Assembly: GCA_022799755.1 (NCBI GenBank)
Contig: JAAWOU010000020.1
Coordinates: 1 to 47,141, forward strand
Length of the DNA stretch: 47,141 nt
Source: Lachnospiraceae bacterium
GTDB taxonomy: Bacteria > Bacillota > Clostridia > Lachnospirales > Lachnospiraceae
Direction: 5' to 3'
Below are positions 26,701 through 33,856 of the stretch, in pieces; within the stretch, counting starts at the first letter, position 1; every line of letters starts with the position of its first letter. The translations under genes were made by a program, and so were the position numbers. Below the pieces are notes generated by a model that searched no databases, was not told where the DNA came from, and saw nothing but the letters and a program-made list of their open reading frames with translations.

Positions 26701-28231
26701 CCTGGCTGCGGCCTGTGAAGCCCTCCAGGGCCAGCCTGATCTGCTCTTCCTCTTTCGCAGCCTCTTCCCGTTCCCTCTCCTGTCTCAGCCATGCTTCCAG
26801 CCGGTCCGCCAATTGTCCCGCCGCCTGCTCCACCGCGGACAGCATGGCGTCCCGATCGCCCAGGGCTTCTGCTTTACGCTGCTTTTGCGCAATCTTCTCC
26901 GAAAGCGTCCGTTGTTTTTCCCGACTTTGCGCAATGGCTTGCTCCGCTGTGCTCTGCTGCTCTGTCTCCCGGGCCAGACCCTCGCTCATCCGCTGCAGCT
27001 CCTGCTGCCGGCGCAGGATATCGCTCTTCTCGCGGTCCAGGCGCACTTTTTCCTCCCCTGCCCCTGCGAGAAGCCCATACTCCTCCTGCTCCTCCTGCAG
27101 GGCTGCTTCCAGAGTCTGTCTCTTTGCGTCCAGCTCCTCCCTGCATCTCCTTTGGACGGCGATTTCTTCCTCTCCCGCCTGCCAGGCCTCCCGGTTTTCA
27201 TCCAGACTGTCAAGCTTCTCCAGATTCTTCAAAGCGGCCTGAATCCGCTCCTCCAGCCCGGCACAGGCCTCACGGTTTTTACCGGCCTCCCCGAAGAGAA
27301 TCTCTTTCTCTGTAAACTCTGTCTGCAGCTCCTCCCGTTTCTTCTGATTCTCCAGAAGTCGGCCCTGCTGCTCTTGCCTGTGCTGAATTTTTACCATGAG
27401 CTGATCTCTCCGGCGGATCTCTTCGTCCAGCCCTTGGGTCTGCCTGTCCATGGCTTCCAGAGCACTCTCGTCTTCCCCGCACAGCAGGGTCAAAAGCTCC
27501 AGCCCCTCTTCCACCCTGCCGTCGAATTTAGTCTTCCGCAGCATTTCAAGCCGGCTGCCGGCACCTCCGGCCGGGCTTTCCTGGCAGTCGATGCCCTCCA
27601 TGTACTGGTTCATGCTGCGCTTGAGCTCTTCATACTGATCTTTCTGAAGCTTTACCTCCGCCTTTAACTGTTCCTGTATCCGCTGGTAAAGACCCGTGCC
27701 GAAAATCTGCCGGAAGATATCCCCCCGCTCCTCCGTCCCCGCAAACAAAAGCTTCTGGAAATCCCCCTGGGCTATCATGGCGATCTGGGTGAACTGTTTT
27801 CGGTCCAGTCCGACAAGCTCCGTCACGGCCTTTGTCACATCCGTCACTTTCGTGACGGGAGCCCTGCCGTCCGGATAGGTCAGCTGTGCATCCGCTCTCT
27901 GCAGCGTATAACCGCTTCCCCGGCCCTTGGGCCTCATGTACTCCGGGTTACGTTTTACCGTATATTCCTTTCCGCGGTAGGCAAAGGTATATTCCACATA
28001 GGTAGGAACATCGTCCTTTGCGTACTTGCTGCGGAACATGTCCGACTGGCGCACGTCCCCGCTGGCCTCCCCGTACAGTGCAAAGACAACGGCGTCAAAG
28101 ATCGTGGTCTTGCCCGCTCCGGTATCCCCGGTGATCAGGTAAAGCCCCTGTCCCCCGAAGCTGCTGAAATCAATTTCTGTCCTGTCCGCGTACGGACCGA
28201 AAGCGCTTATAATCAGTTGTAACGGTTTCAT
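23744..28231 (-). CDS. sbcC: Exonuclease subunit SbcC, unusually long
   Basis: This protein of 1495 residues is an SMC/Rad50-type ATPase. It has Walker A GDTGAGKTT (about 35-43), the Q-loop region AQGDFQKLLFAG (about 154-165), long heptad coiled coils, a zinc-hook CPVC at about 682-685 (EGRACPVCGSVHHP), and at the end the ABC signature LSGGESFQASLSLALG with Walker B SMFVDEGFGSLD. With SbcD it forms a nuclease that opens hairpins and trims DNA ends. Usual SbcC proteins have about 1000-1200 residues, so both coiled-coil arms are longer than normal. It lies 72 nt downstream of sbcD. The ribosome-binding site (AGGGGT) is modest. Confidence 0.95.
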   Translation of the reverse strand: MKPLQLIISAFGPYADRTEIDFSSFGGQGLYLITGDTGAGKTTIFDAVVFALYGEASGDVRQSDMFRSKYAKDDVPTYVEYTFAYRGKEYTVKRNPEYMRPKGRGSGYTLQRADAQLTYPDGRAPVTKVTDVTKAVTELVGLDRKQFTQIAMIAQGDFQKLLFAGTEERGDIFRQIFGTGLYQRIQEQLKAEVKLQKDQYEELKRSMNQYMEGIDCQESPAGGAGSRLEMLRKTKFDGRVEEGLELLTLLCGEDESALEAMDRQTQGLDEEIRRRDQLMVKIQHRQEQQGRLLENQKKREELQTEFTEKEILFGEAGKNREACAGLEERIQAALKNLEKLDSLDENREAWQAGEEEIAVQRRCREELDAKRQTLEAALQEEQEEYGLLAGAGEEKVRLDREKSDILRRQQELQRMSEGLARETEQQSTAEQAIAQSREKQRTLSEKIAQKQRKAEALGDRDAMLSAVEQAAGQLADRLEAWLRQEREREEAAKEEEQIRLALEGFTGRSQAFAKEEEACEKEHTSLRDSKEIILLRRHETEEARQRLQACREQAEAVRESGEAVRALEQVYEESCARWDACEKERNRCQEEWEAFGDVQARRLMAQQRLEKLEEAGETLAKLSSETERLERMQEELIRARAQYQAAAEEKKRLGDAYRKMDQAFLDAQAGLLARGLEEGRACPVCGSVHHPSPAQVPEAVPQKAQLDRGKKELSAAEGKAERLSEKAGYLREQLLQQLSQTKATAGEMLRLEILGERKEGQNLPESGPESILLEAESQEKADSALREEIAKCYAVIKEVSDKIHILEPGLKNERAQAERACSLKAKLEEKLKGMEPVRKSLEGKRQDTLLELNTAKSRFDERQGQWERFLEELPGEKLREFCVFESDIARREWPADQVFSGLQQAYEQSLARLKQAEAAGERLDALEERMVRIKQQRRQLEEETAKSREQAANCRGRREAAGRQLAEELKKTEESLAEADRLFEAYGQISHPELLKEAPSKQAAFEEDALRKRHLTESYLLTLAEWKKRILGDIALRKQLEADRLKGEEELSRNRTLLGEQEKELAGVMSRKAEKAAQLQGSLTAFYGSRREEDCASRLSELFADSLPEEAQLREAALEALEKLDRLLLQAEAAGRKNQEQLARRQVLEQSIPGKETQKKELSEEIRKAELNLERKSAENAERKKRIEALAEQLHGVTREQTLESISLCKSRKEALEEAYRTAQEELTQCRIRMERLDEAMDTLRGQLAAAGEESLLSVEEVAARREECQREKKELDEKRNRKYAALSRNRDILSKVKSRRDEIAAVEKRYVWMRSLADTAGGTLSGKQKIELETYVQMTYFDRIIRRANLRLLTMSSGQYELKRQQEGGSRSKKAGLELEVIDHYNATERSVKTLSGGESFQASLSLALGLADEIQSHAGGIRMDSMFVDEGFGSLDGEALGQAMKALQQLTEGNRLVGIISHVAELKERIDAKIVVTKRRDRDGVGSRVSVQP

Positions 28232-28303
28232 CTATATACCCCTGGCGCCCCCGGCGCGCTTTGTAATCATGATCTGTCCTTTTCACATCTCCATCAGAGC
28301 ATT

Positions 28304-29440
28304 TCACTTTAATCTCTCAATCAGCTTCTCCACGTAATCTGCCTGCTCTTTGCACATGGGCTGGTTGTTCTGTAGCTCAAAAAACTCCCCGAACAGCTCC
28401 AACTCCGATTTCTGCTCCACCTGCGCCGCCGTGTCCACGCTTCTGTCCTGTCGGGTGCGGCTGTTGTCATAAATCAAACGCATCAGATTGGGATAGACCG
28501 TGCGGAGCCGCTGCATGCCGTCCGGAATATCCTCCTCATCTGTCAGCGTGACCTGCACATAGTCCTCGGTATTGGTATCCTGATAGGAAGATTTGGACAT
28601 TAGTTCCAGATAGGAGCCCCTGATTTTCCGCATGTCCCGCAGAGGATGAAGCGGCAGTGCGTATATGTCCGTCTGTCCTTTCTCTCTCAGCTCCACCACA
28701 GTGACGGATTTCTCCTGGTCAGCCTCGGAAAAAGAATATTTCAACGGCGTTCCGCAGTACCGCACGCTCTCCCGCCCTATGGACTGTGGGCTGTGGATAT
28801 GCCCCAGGGCCACATAATCGAAGCAGTCGAAGACAGATCCGTCTACATTGTCCAGGCCGCCCACCGACACCTCCTCGGAATCGCAGCGTCCTGCCCCTGT
28901 GACGAATTGATGGGCTACGAGGATATTGCGCCTTGTGCGGTCTATTTCCATGCGGTCTACCGCCAGCTTCACCGCCTCCTGATAGCTCTCGGGGGGAACG
29001 CTCTGTGCCTCCCCCTCCAGTGCGTGGCGGACAACGGCAGGCCTGACAAAGGGGAGCAGATAGATCCCGATCTCCCCGTAGGCGTCCGCCATCACATGAC
29101 AGTCTGTCTTTCCGTCATACACAGGAGACAGGTACACGCCCCGGCCGCTCATAAGCCGGGCGCCAAAGGCGATCCGCTCCGGGGAATCGTGATTGCCGCT
29201 GACCGCAAAGACCTTTTTCCCCAGATCCGCAAGCCCGGTCAGAAACCAGTCGAACATCTGCACCGCCTCTGCCGAGGGCATGGGCTTGTCGTATATATCC
29301 CCGGCAAGGAGGACCGCGTCCGCCCGCTCTGCGGCCGCAATGTCCAGTATCTGCCTCAGTATATAATTTTGATCCTCGATCATGGAAAATTCATTGACGC
29401 GCTTTCCGATGTGCAGATCCGAAATATGTAGAAATTTCAT
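28304..29440 (-). CDS. sbcD: Exonuclease subunit SbcD
   Basis: The protein of 378 residues is a Mre11-type metallophosphoesterase: ISDLHIGK (7-14), LLAGDIYDKP, VSGNHDSPERI and the GHIH motif carry the metal-binding Asp, Asn and His residues of the nuclease site. It forms the nuclease of the SbcCD complex. The C-terminal part (about 280-378) is the capping and SbcC-binding region. GGGGGAAC precedes the ATG, 9 nt after the upstream small membrane protein gene. Confidence 0.96.
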   Translation of the reverse strand: MKFLHISDLHIGKRVNEFSMIEDQNYILRQILDIAAAERADAVLLAGDIYDKPMPSAEAVQMFDWFLTGLADLGKKVFAVSGNHDSPERIAFGARLMSGRGVYLSPVYDGKTDCHVMADAYGEIGIYLLPFVRPAVVRHALEGEAQSVPPESYQEAVKLAVDRMEIDRTRRNILVAHQFVTGAGRCDSEEVSVGGLDNVDGSVFDCFDYVALGHIHSPQSIGRESVRYCGTPLKYSFSEADQEKSVTVVELREKGQTDIYALPLHPLRDMRKIRGSYLELMSKSSYQDTNTEDYVQVTLTDEEDIPDGMQRLRTVYPNLMRLIYDNSRTRQDRSVDTAAQVEQKSELELFGEFFELQNNQPMCKEQADYVEKLIERLK

Positions 29441-29449
29441 GCGTTCCCC

Positions 29450-29881
29450 CTATTCGTCCCATTCATCATCTCTATCCGGCTCATACCTTCCGCACCGCAT
29501 AAAACGCTGAATCAGATGATAGATTCCCCGCAGCGCAGAGAACACCAGAAACATGGTGATAAACCCAAGCACGCCGAACATAATGTCGGCAAATTCCATG
29601 GCGCCTGTATTTGTCACCCGCTGGCCGATTTCAATGGCAAAAGTGATGACTACAATGAGTGTAAACACATAGATCCAGCTGATGACCATAATATGATTGT
29701 TCCGGGCCAGCCACTTGAAAGTGGGATATACCACCAGAATCATTCCCATCCCCAGCGCACCGATGATCAGAAAATGCAGCTCTTTATCGTTGAAATTGTA
29801 CTCATAGGCGTCATTGAGCTCCAGCAGACGGCTGTGTATCCGCGCGATGAGTTCCACAACCGCGTACAAAAATCTTGTCAT
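29450..29881 (-). CDS. Small membrane protein in the sbcDC operon
   Basis: The protein of 143 residues has three clear membrane helices (about 36-58, 65-87 and 97-120), an N-terminal amphipathic segment with RIHSRLLELND and an acidic tail. I do not recognise a family. It lies between the small CxxC gene (15 nt upstream) and sbcD (9 nt downstream), all in one direction, which suggests an operon. A link to DNA repair is only an inference from position. Confidence 0.75.
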   Translation of the reverse strand: MTRFLYAVVELIARIHSRLLELNDAYEYNFNDKELHFLIIGALGMGMILVVYPTFKWLARNNHIMVISWIYVFTLIVVITFAIEIGQRVTNTGAMEFADIMFGVLGFITMFLVFSALRGIYHLIQRFMRCGRYEPDRDDEWDE

Positions 29882-29896
29882 AAGCCTTTGGTCCCC

Positions 29897-30109
29897 TTAG
29901 TATTCTTTGGACAGCTGTGTGATATTGTATTTCTCTTTGAAAGCCTCCAGCTGCGAACTGTTTTGAATCAGGCATTCCTCCCGGAATTCCCCTGTGCGAA
30001 TGTTTTTAAAGCCCGCCACCTGCTCTCCGTTGCAGATGCTGCATTTCAAGACCGGCTTCCAGTTCTCCCTGTCATAGTCAACCTGCCGTATCCGTTTCTT
30101 ACCGAACAT
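29897..30109 (-). CDS. Small CxxC protein of unknown function
   Basis: The 70-residue product (MFGKKRIRQVDY onwards) has a single CSIC motif (about 24-27) and a second part rich in Glu, with FREECLIQN. Similar small proteins are widespread in Lachnospiraceae and often wrongly named in databases; this is a recollection. It could bind a metal as a dimer. The start is the ATG at 30109 with GGGAGGGAGAA upstream; an in-frame start 18 nt upstream overlaps that site. It heads the sbcDC unit. Confidence 0.7.
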   Translation of the reverse strand: MFGKKRIRQVDYDRENWKPVLKCSICNGEQVAGFKNIRTGEFREECLIQNSSQLEAFKEKYNITQLSKEY

Positions 30110-30161
30110 TTCTCCCTCCCTGCCCATGGCGTGATGCCATCGGGTCCTTTCCTGCGCCGAA

Positions 30162-30312
30162 TCAAATACCCCGCTGCAAGCAACGTGGTATCAATCTTGC
30201 AGCGCTGCAGAGCAGAAAGTGTCTTTCGGACACTTTGGTATTTGACCCTCGCGGCATTCGTCAAATGTGCATGCAAGCATGCCCACTTAACTCATTGCTC
30301 GCGGGAATAAAG
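30162..30312 (+). repeat. Structured intergenic repeat, copy B
   Basis: This is the longer relative of the segment at 19009-19106. Shared parts are CCCCGCTGCAAGCAAC, the TTGACC..CGGCATT..GTCAAA stem, a GCATGC-type hairpin, CTCATTGC and CGCGGGAAT. Copy B has about 50 extra bases (30191-30240), with the palindrome TGCAGCGCTGCA and the hairpin AAAGTGTC/GACACTTT. Its outer pair is TCAAATACC (30162-30170) with GGTATTTGA (30237-30245). It fills the gap between the CxxC gene and the next minus-strand gene. Confidence 0.7.
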
Positions 30313-30351
30313 TCATTTTACCATATTCCGCCGGCGAATACAATTTAAATA

Positions 30352-31182
30352 TCAGTCCCCGCTCCCTTTCTTGCGAAAGAGCACAAGCAGCCCGGCCGTA
30401 GCTGCCGCCGTCAAAAGCACTAGAGCGATTGTCAGCACTATCATGCCATCGTCAGGTTTCGGCACAATGCGGTCCGCACTTGTCTCCCGGTCCGAAGCAT
30501 TTCTACCCTCACGCTCTGCATTCTCCTCCTGCCTTTTCTCCCTGTCCTTTTCCGTTGGGGAAACGCCGTCCGGATAGAGCTCATCGTAAGCGGCCGTGGG
30601 AGCGTCAATGCACACCCACATATCCCTGATTCCGAAATAATATCCGATACGCCCCCATCTGTTCCCTGCTTCGTCCGTATATATCAAACGATAGTCCGGA
30701 ACATAGGAGGAAGCCAGAAAACACTCATACGCCTCGGCCCCCGGATATCTCCAAAACCGTATCTCCTGATTCAGAAATTCCCGGTCCAGACTGCCTGTTT
30801 CATCTTTTATCTCATCGCCGTAGTCTTCCTGAAAGGAAATGCTGTCGTAGATCAGCTCCAGATAATCCATGGGCATCCAGCCCGTGACGTCTGCATCGTA
30901 GATACCCCACGCGATTCCGTCCTCATCTTCGTAAGCAAACTGGATATAGACCTCCCGGCCGTTTTCCCAGACGTCCACCACCTCCGGCAGTTTTGGACTT
31001 TTGTATACGATGACTTTGCCGTCGGGACCGTTGGCGGTAAACTGCCGCCCCACATAGCTGCACTCGGACGAATGCTGCTCGTAAAACAAATCCATGGGCT
31101 CGATCAGCATATCGGCCCTCACCGGCAGTATCCACAGCAGGCAGCAGACTGGCACTGCCATTCCACAAAATACTCTTTTCAT
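30352..31182 (-). CDS. Exported protein with C-terminal membrane anchor
   Basis: The 276-residue protein has an N-terminal signal peptide (MKRVFCGMAVPVCCLLWILPVRA), an extracytoplasmic part of about 220 residues rich in Tyr, Asp and Trp with aromatic repeats of the kind MDLFY, GWMPMDYLELIYD and WGRIGYYFGIRDMWVCID, a charged Lys/Glu/Arg stretch (about 210-240) and a membrane helix (about 248-270) with a basic end. The aromatic WG and GWM motifs are compatible with SH3-like folds, but I cannot assign a family. The start at 31182 has GGAGG 6 nt upstream. It is the last of three genes in a row; the upstream gene ends 14 nt before. Confidence 0.75.
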   Translation of the reverse strand: MKRVFCGMAVPVCCLLWILPVRADMLIEPMDLFYEQHSSECSYVGRQFTANGPDGKVIVYKSPKLPEVVDVWENGREVYIQFAYEDEDGIAWGIYDADVTGWMPMDYLELIYDSISFQEDYGDEIKDETGSLDREFLNQEIRFWRYPGAEAYECFLASSYVPDYRLIYTDEAGNRWGRIGYYFGIRDMWVCIDAPTAAYDELYPDGVSPTEKDREKRQEENAEREGRNASDRETSADRIVPKPDDGMIVLTIALVLLTAAATAGLLVLFRKKGSGD

Positions 31183-31196
31183 AACACGCCTCCTCT

Positions 31197-31685
31197 CTAC
31201 CACGCTCTCCTGATTCTCAAAAGAACCGTCACTGCCAGATCGATCCATCCTCCCAGCACCATTCCCGCGGTCCAGGAGCACACGTTGGTCACTGCGGAGA
31301 GCAGAAGCGGCCGTCCCGTCTGCCAGCCGGGCTTTTCCATAAAGCTGCGGTAGACGCAGGCTTCCGCAACAACCACCGCCGCTTCCACCAAAAGTTCCGC
31401 GGGAAATGAAAGAACCGGCGTCAGCCGCATCCTTGCTATCCAACACAGCAATACGGCCAGCGGATTGGTAAGTATATTCACCAGCACTACCAGCAGCACC
31501 ATATGTCCTGCACTGCCAAAAACAGCTTTCCCAGTTCCGCCGGCTCCGTTCCCGCATGGAGTCAGTTTTGTCTTCTTCCTCTCCCGTCTCTTCATGCAGC
31601 CCCGCAACAGACATGCCGCTGTCAGTTCAACCGCCAAAGTAAACCCCAGAGAAATGCCAAACATCTTTATCAGGTATATCCTCAT
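31197..31685 (-). CDS. Unknown membrane protein, four helices
   Basis: The product has 162 residues and about four membrane segments (about 5-27, 58-82, 88-112 and 128-155). The first loop is basic (CMKRRERKKTK), so it is probably cytoplasmic. There is no family I can name. It sits 90 nt downstream of the MFS-like gene and 14 nt upstream of the exported-protein gene, which points to one transcription unit of three envelope proteins. Confidence 0.7.
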   Translation of the reverse strand: MRIYLIKMFGISLGFTLAVELTAACLLRGCMKRRERKKTKLTPCGNGAGGTGKAVFGSAGHMVLLVVLVNILTNPLAVLLCWIARMRLTPVLSFPAELLVEAAVVVAEACVYRSFMEKPGWQTGRPLLLSAVTNVCSWTAGMVLGGWIDLAVTVLLRIRRAW

Positions 31686-31775
31686 TCGCCCCTCCTCTCT
31701 CGGATTCCGCCGTCTTTCCCCGACCGTTCCTCCGTCTCCCGTACCCGTCCGACATCTCCCTGTCCCCGGTCCCGG

Positions 31776-32831
31776 TCAAAAATCCCTTTTACCGCCTCCC
31801 TGCCCCAGATATCCCGCCGCCAGCAACAGCAGGGACACCGCGCTGCCCGCGCACCCAAGCAGATTCCCTCCCGACTCGGGAAGCAGGCCAAAGTACCCGG
31901 GCACAAACCCCAAAAACAAGGCAAAGGTCAAAAAGCCGAACGCAAATCCCGGCATTTGGGGCATGCAGCATACCATCCAGTACAATGTGACCGGCATGGT
32001 CATATTGTACAAAAACAGCGCCCACAGCCCGGCCGGCATGGCTGCGGAAAACAGAAAGCATACCGCCGACAGTCCCAGCGACACCGCCACGGCTCTCACA
32101 AACCCGTACCGGGCCGCCGCAAAGCCTCCCGCTGTCTTTCCGCCCACTATCGCAAGGACCGCAAGCAGCCCGGCCGGAATCCCTGATTTCCACGGAAAGC
32201 GCACCGCCATTCCCACATAGGAGCGCAGTATGACCACCAAAAAGCAGCAGAGCATGACTGACCGCATGTCTTTCTCTCCCGGCGGCTCCTTTTTCCCGCC
32301 CCAATACAGCGCGTACTCTTCCCGGGCTCCGTTCTTCCTGGTCAGACAATATCCCGGCCATGCGCACAGCAGCACCATGAGCCCCCCGGCGACCATGGCC
32401 CAAGGTTGCCAAAAACCGCCCTTTCCGGCCAGAGTGCCCAGATAAAGCCCCAGCGCCCCGGGCGCCACAAACACTCCCAGCCCCTTTCCCCGCCGGGCGC
32501 CCAGCACGTCCTCCCGGATGGTTCCCACCCCGCCTCCCACATGGAACAGCGCGTTTCCGATTCCCAGAACCGCCGGATGCGCGAAGACTCCTGCAATCGT
32601 ACAAAACACCCCTGCCGCGGCAAACAGAAACGAAAAGTCCTGCCGCCTCCCCCCTTTCTCTCTCCACAGCATATCCAATGCCACGCCAAGGGGCATCTGC
32701 AGGGCAAACGCACAGAAATTGTAAATCAATATGGAAAAAGGCCTATTCCCCCGGGGCAGGAACCTGCCGAACATGGCCAGCGCGCACATACCGTCCACCA
32801 ACAAATGTAAAATTCCATAGACTGCCGTCAT
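31776..32831 (-). CDS. MFS-like membrane protein
   Basis: The 351-residue protein has about ten hydrophobic helices with the glycine-rich pattern of a major-facilitator transporter (GIGNALFHVGGGVGTIREDVLG, FVAPGALGLYLGTLAG, VVGGKTAGGFAAARYG). It is shorter than the usual 400 residues or more, so one or two helices may be missing or it may be a divergent form. No substrate can be inferred. It is the first gene of the three-gene envelope unit. Confidence 0.65.
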   Translation of the reverse strand: MTAVYGILHLLVDGMCALAMFGRFLPRGNRPFSILIYNFCAFALQMPLGVALDMLWREKGGRRQDFSFLFAAAGVFCTIAGVFAHPAVLGIGNALFHVGGGVGTIREDVLGARRGKGLGVFVAPGALGLYLGTLAGKGGFWQPWAMVAGGLMVLLCAWPGYCLTRKNGAREEYALYWGGKKEPPGEKDMRSVMLCCFLVVILRSYVGMAVRFPWKSGIPAGLLAVLAIVGGKTAGGFAAARYGFVRAVAVSLGLSAVCFLFSAAMPAGLWALFLYNMTMPVTLYWMVCCMPQMPGFAFGFLTFALFLGFVPGYFGLLPESGGNLLGCAGSAVSLLLLAAGYLGQGGGKRDF

Positions 32832-32972
32832 AGATATACGCCCCCCTCTCCCTGTCTGCCATCCCGCTGCGGCCGGCTCTTGCCCGGCGCATGCCGGTCC
32901 CGCGCCTTTTTGTCTCCTTATACAGATAAAACGAAAACCCCGGAAAAAAGTTTTATCTTTCCAGATATTTTA

Positions 32973-33001
32973 TTACAAAAAAAGGAAATCTGTGGTAAAA
33001 T
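32973..33001 (+). promoter_or_regulatory. Promoter of the broken P-loop gene
   Basis: TTACAA (32973-32978) and TAAAAT (32996-33001) with a 17-bp spacer precede a strong AAGGAGG site and the ATG at 33034. The promoter and ribosome-binding site are still intact, although the gene is broken. Confidence 0.6.
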
Positions 33002-33033
33002 ACAGAATAAGAAAACACAAGGAGGTCATCCCT

Positions 33034-33158
33034 ATGATCGTTCTCATCGCCGGCGCTTCCCATACCGGAAAGACCGCTCTCGCCCAAAGGCTTTTGGAAA
33101 ATACGGCTGTGATTACATCCTGATCGACGATGCGTATCAGGTGGATCTGGAGCTGTAG
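33034..33158 (+). pseudogene. P-loop ATPase/kinase remnant with internal deletion
   Basis: The frame from the ATG at 33034 (AAGGAGG 8 nt upstream) encodes MIVLIAGASHTGKTALAQRLLE, with a perfect Walker A (GASHTGKT), then leaves the frame and stops at 33123. From about 33098 another frame continues with KYGCDYILIDDAYQVDLEL and stops at 33158. The two pieces look like the first 22 and the last 20 residues of a small ATPase family of about 170-190 residues, joined at GGAAAATACGG. The central part is lost. The protein cannot be functional, but transcription into the next gene may continue. Confidence 0.7.
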
Positions 33159-33180
33159 GATTCCGGGAGGAGGTGTCCCC

Positions 33181-33519
33181 ATGGATTTTTATCGGAAAAT
33201 GGCTTTGGTGTGCGGCCGTATCCCCAAGGGCCGGGTGGCCACCTACGGACAGATCGCGCTCATGTGCGGCAAGCCGAGGAACGCCCGTCAGGTAGGCTTT
33301 GCCCTAAAGCGCGGACTGGCCGGGGAAGATATTCCAGCCCACCGCATTGTCAATGCCAGGGGCCTGCTTGCGGGTGCCGTCTATTTCGATACTCCCGACC
33401 TGCAGAGGCTTCTTTTAGAGGCCGAGGGCGTGGAGGTTCATCGGTCCGATGAGGGCTGGAAAGTGGATTTAAGGCGTTACGGCTGGGTCAATCATTTTGA
33501 GGATGCGCTCAGTTCATAA
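33181..33519 (+). CDS. MGMT-like alkyltransferase-like protein (ATL)
   Basis: The protein of 112 residues has the DNA-binding domain of O6-alkylguanine transferases (IPKGRVATYGQIALMCGKPRNARQVGFAL, with the Arg finger). The catalytic motif PCHR is changed to PAHR (52-55), so there is no acceptor cysteine. Such ATL proteins bind O6-alkylated guanine and are thought to hand it to nucleotide excision repair. GGGAGGAGG precedes the ATG at 33181. It lies 22 nt after the ATPase remnant and probably uses its promoter. Confidence 0.9.
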   Translation: MDFYRKMALVCGRIPKGRVATYGQIALMCGKPRNARQVGFALKRGLAGEDIPAHRIVNARGLLAGAVYFDTPDLQRLLLEAEGVEVHRSDEGWKVDLRRYGWVNHFEDALSS

Positions 33520-33601
33520 AATAAGCTTGCGAAGAACGGAAAAACTGCCGATATAAAGAGAAAGCCGCACACAATACAGCTTAGAATCAGGAGGTAGCCA
33601 A

Positions 33602-33838
33602 ATGACCGATATGTCCCAGATGATGTATACCATGGAAAACAGCCTGCGCCTGCAGAACCAGGCCAGGGCCGAGAGAAGAGCCCGGAAAGCCGAGCAGGAG
33701 AAAAAAGACTTTCAGGAGAAGCTCATGCAGGCGGCCTCCAGCAAAATAGAGCTGGACGGCATGGCCTCCAAAGCCAAGGGCTCACAGGACGCCGTACAGA
33801 GGGATCAGCTCATAGGTATGATGACTTCCATGATGTAA
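33602..33838 (+). CDS. Small unknown Met/Lys/Glu-rich protein
   Basis: The product has 78 residues and is strongly helical, with many Met residues at both ends (MTDMSQMMYTMEN and LIGMMTSMM) and a charged central coiled coil (about 20-45, RAERRARKAEQEKKDF). There is no signal or membrane helix. A good AGGAGG 8 nt upstream supports translation. A weak promoter (TTGCGA near 33528, TATAAA near 33553, spacing too long at 19) may drive it. Function unknown. Confidence 0.6.
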   Translation: MTDMSQMMYTMENSLRLQNQARAERRARKAEQEKKDFQEKLMQAASSKIELDGMASKAKGSQDAVQRDQLIGMMTSMM

Positions 33839-33856
33839 TACCTGACAGACAATCCC

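Noticed and set aside
25820..27667. 615-codon open frame antisense to sbcC
   Set aside because: It is Leu/Phe/Pro-rich without any motif; it mirrors the Gln/Glu/Arg-rich coiled coil of SbcC on the other strand.
31183..31614. N-terminal extension of the exported-protein frame
   Set aside because: It overlaps the four-helix gene in another frame; the signal peptide and GGAGG define the start at 31182.
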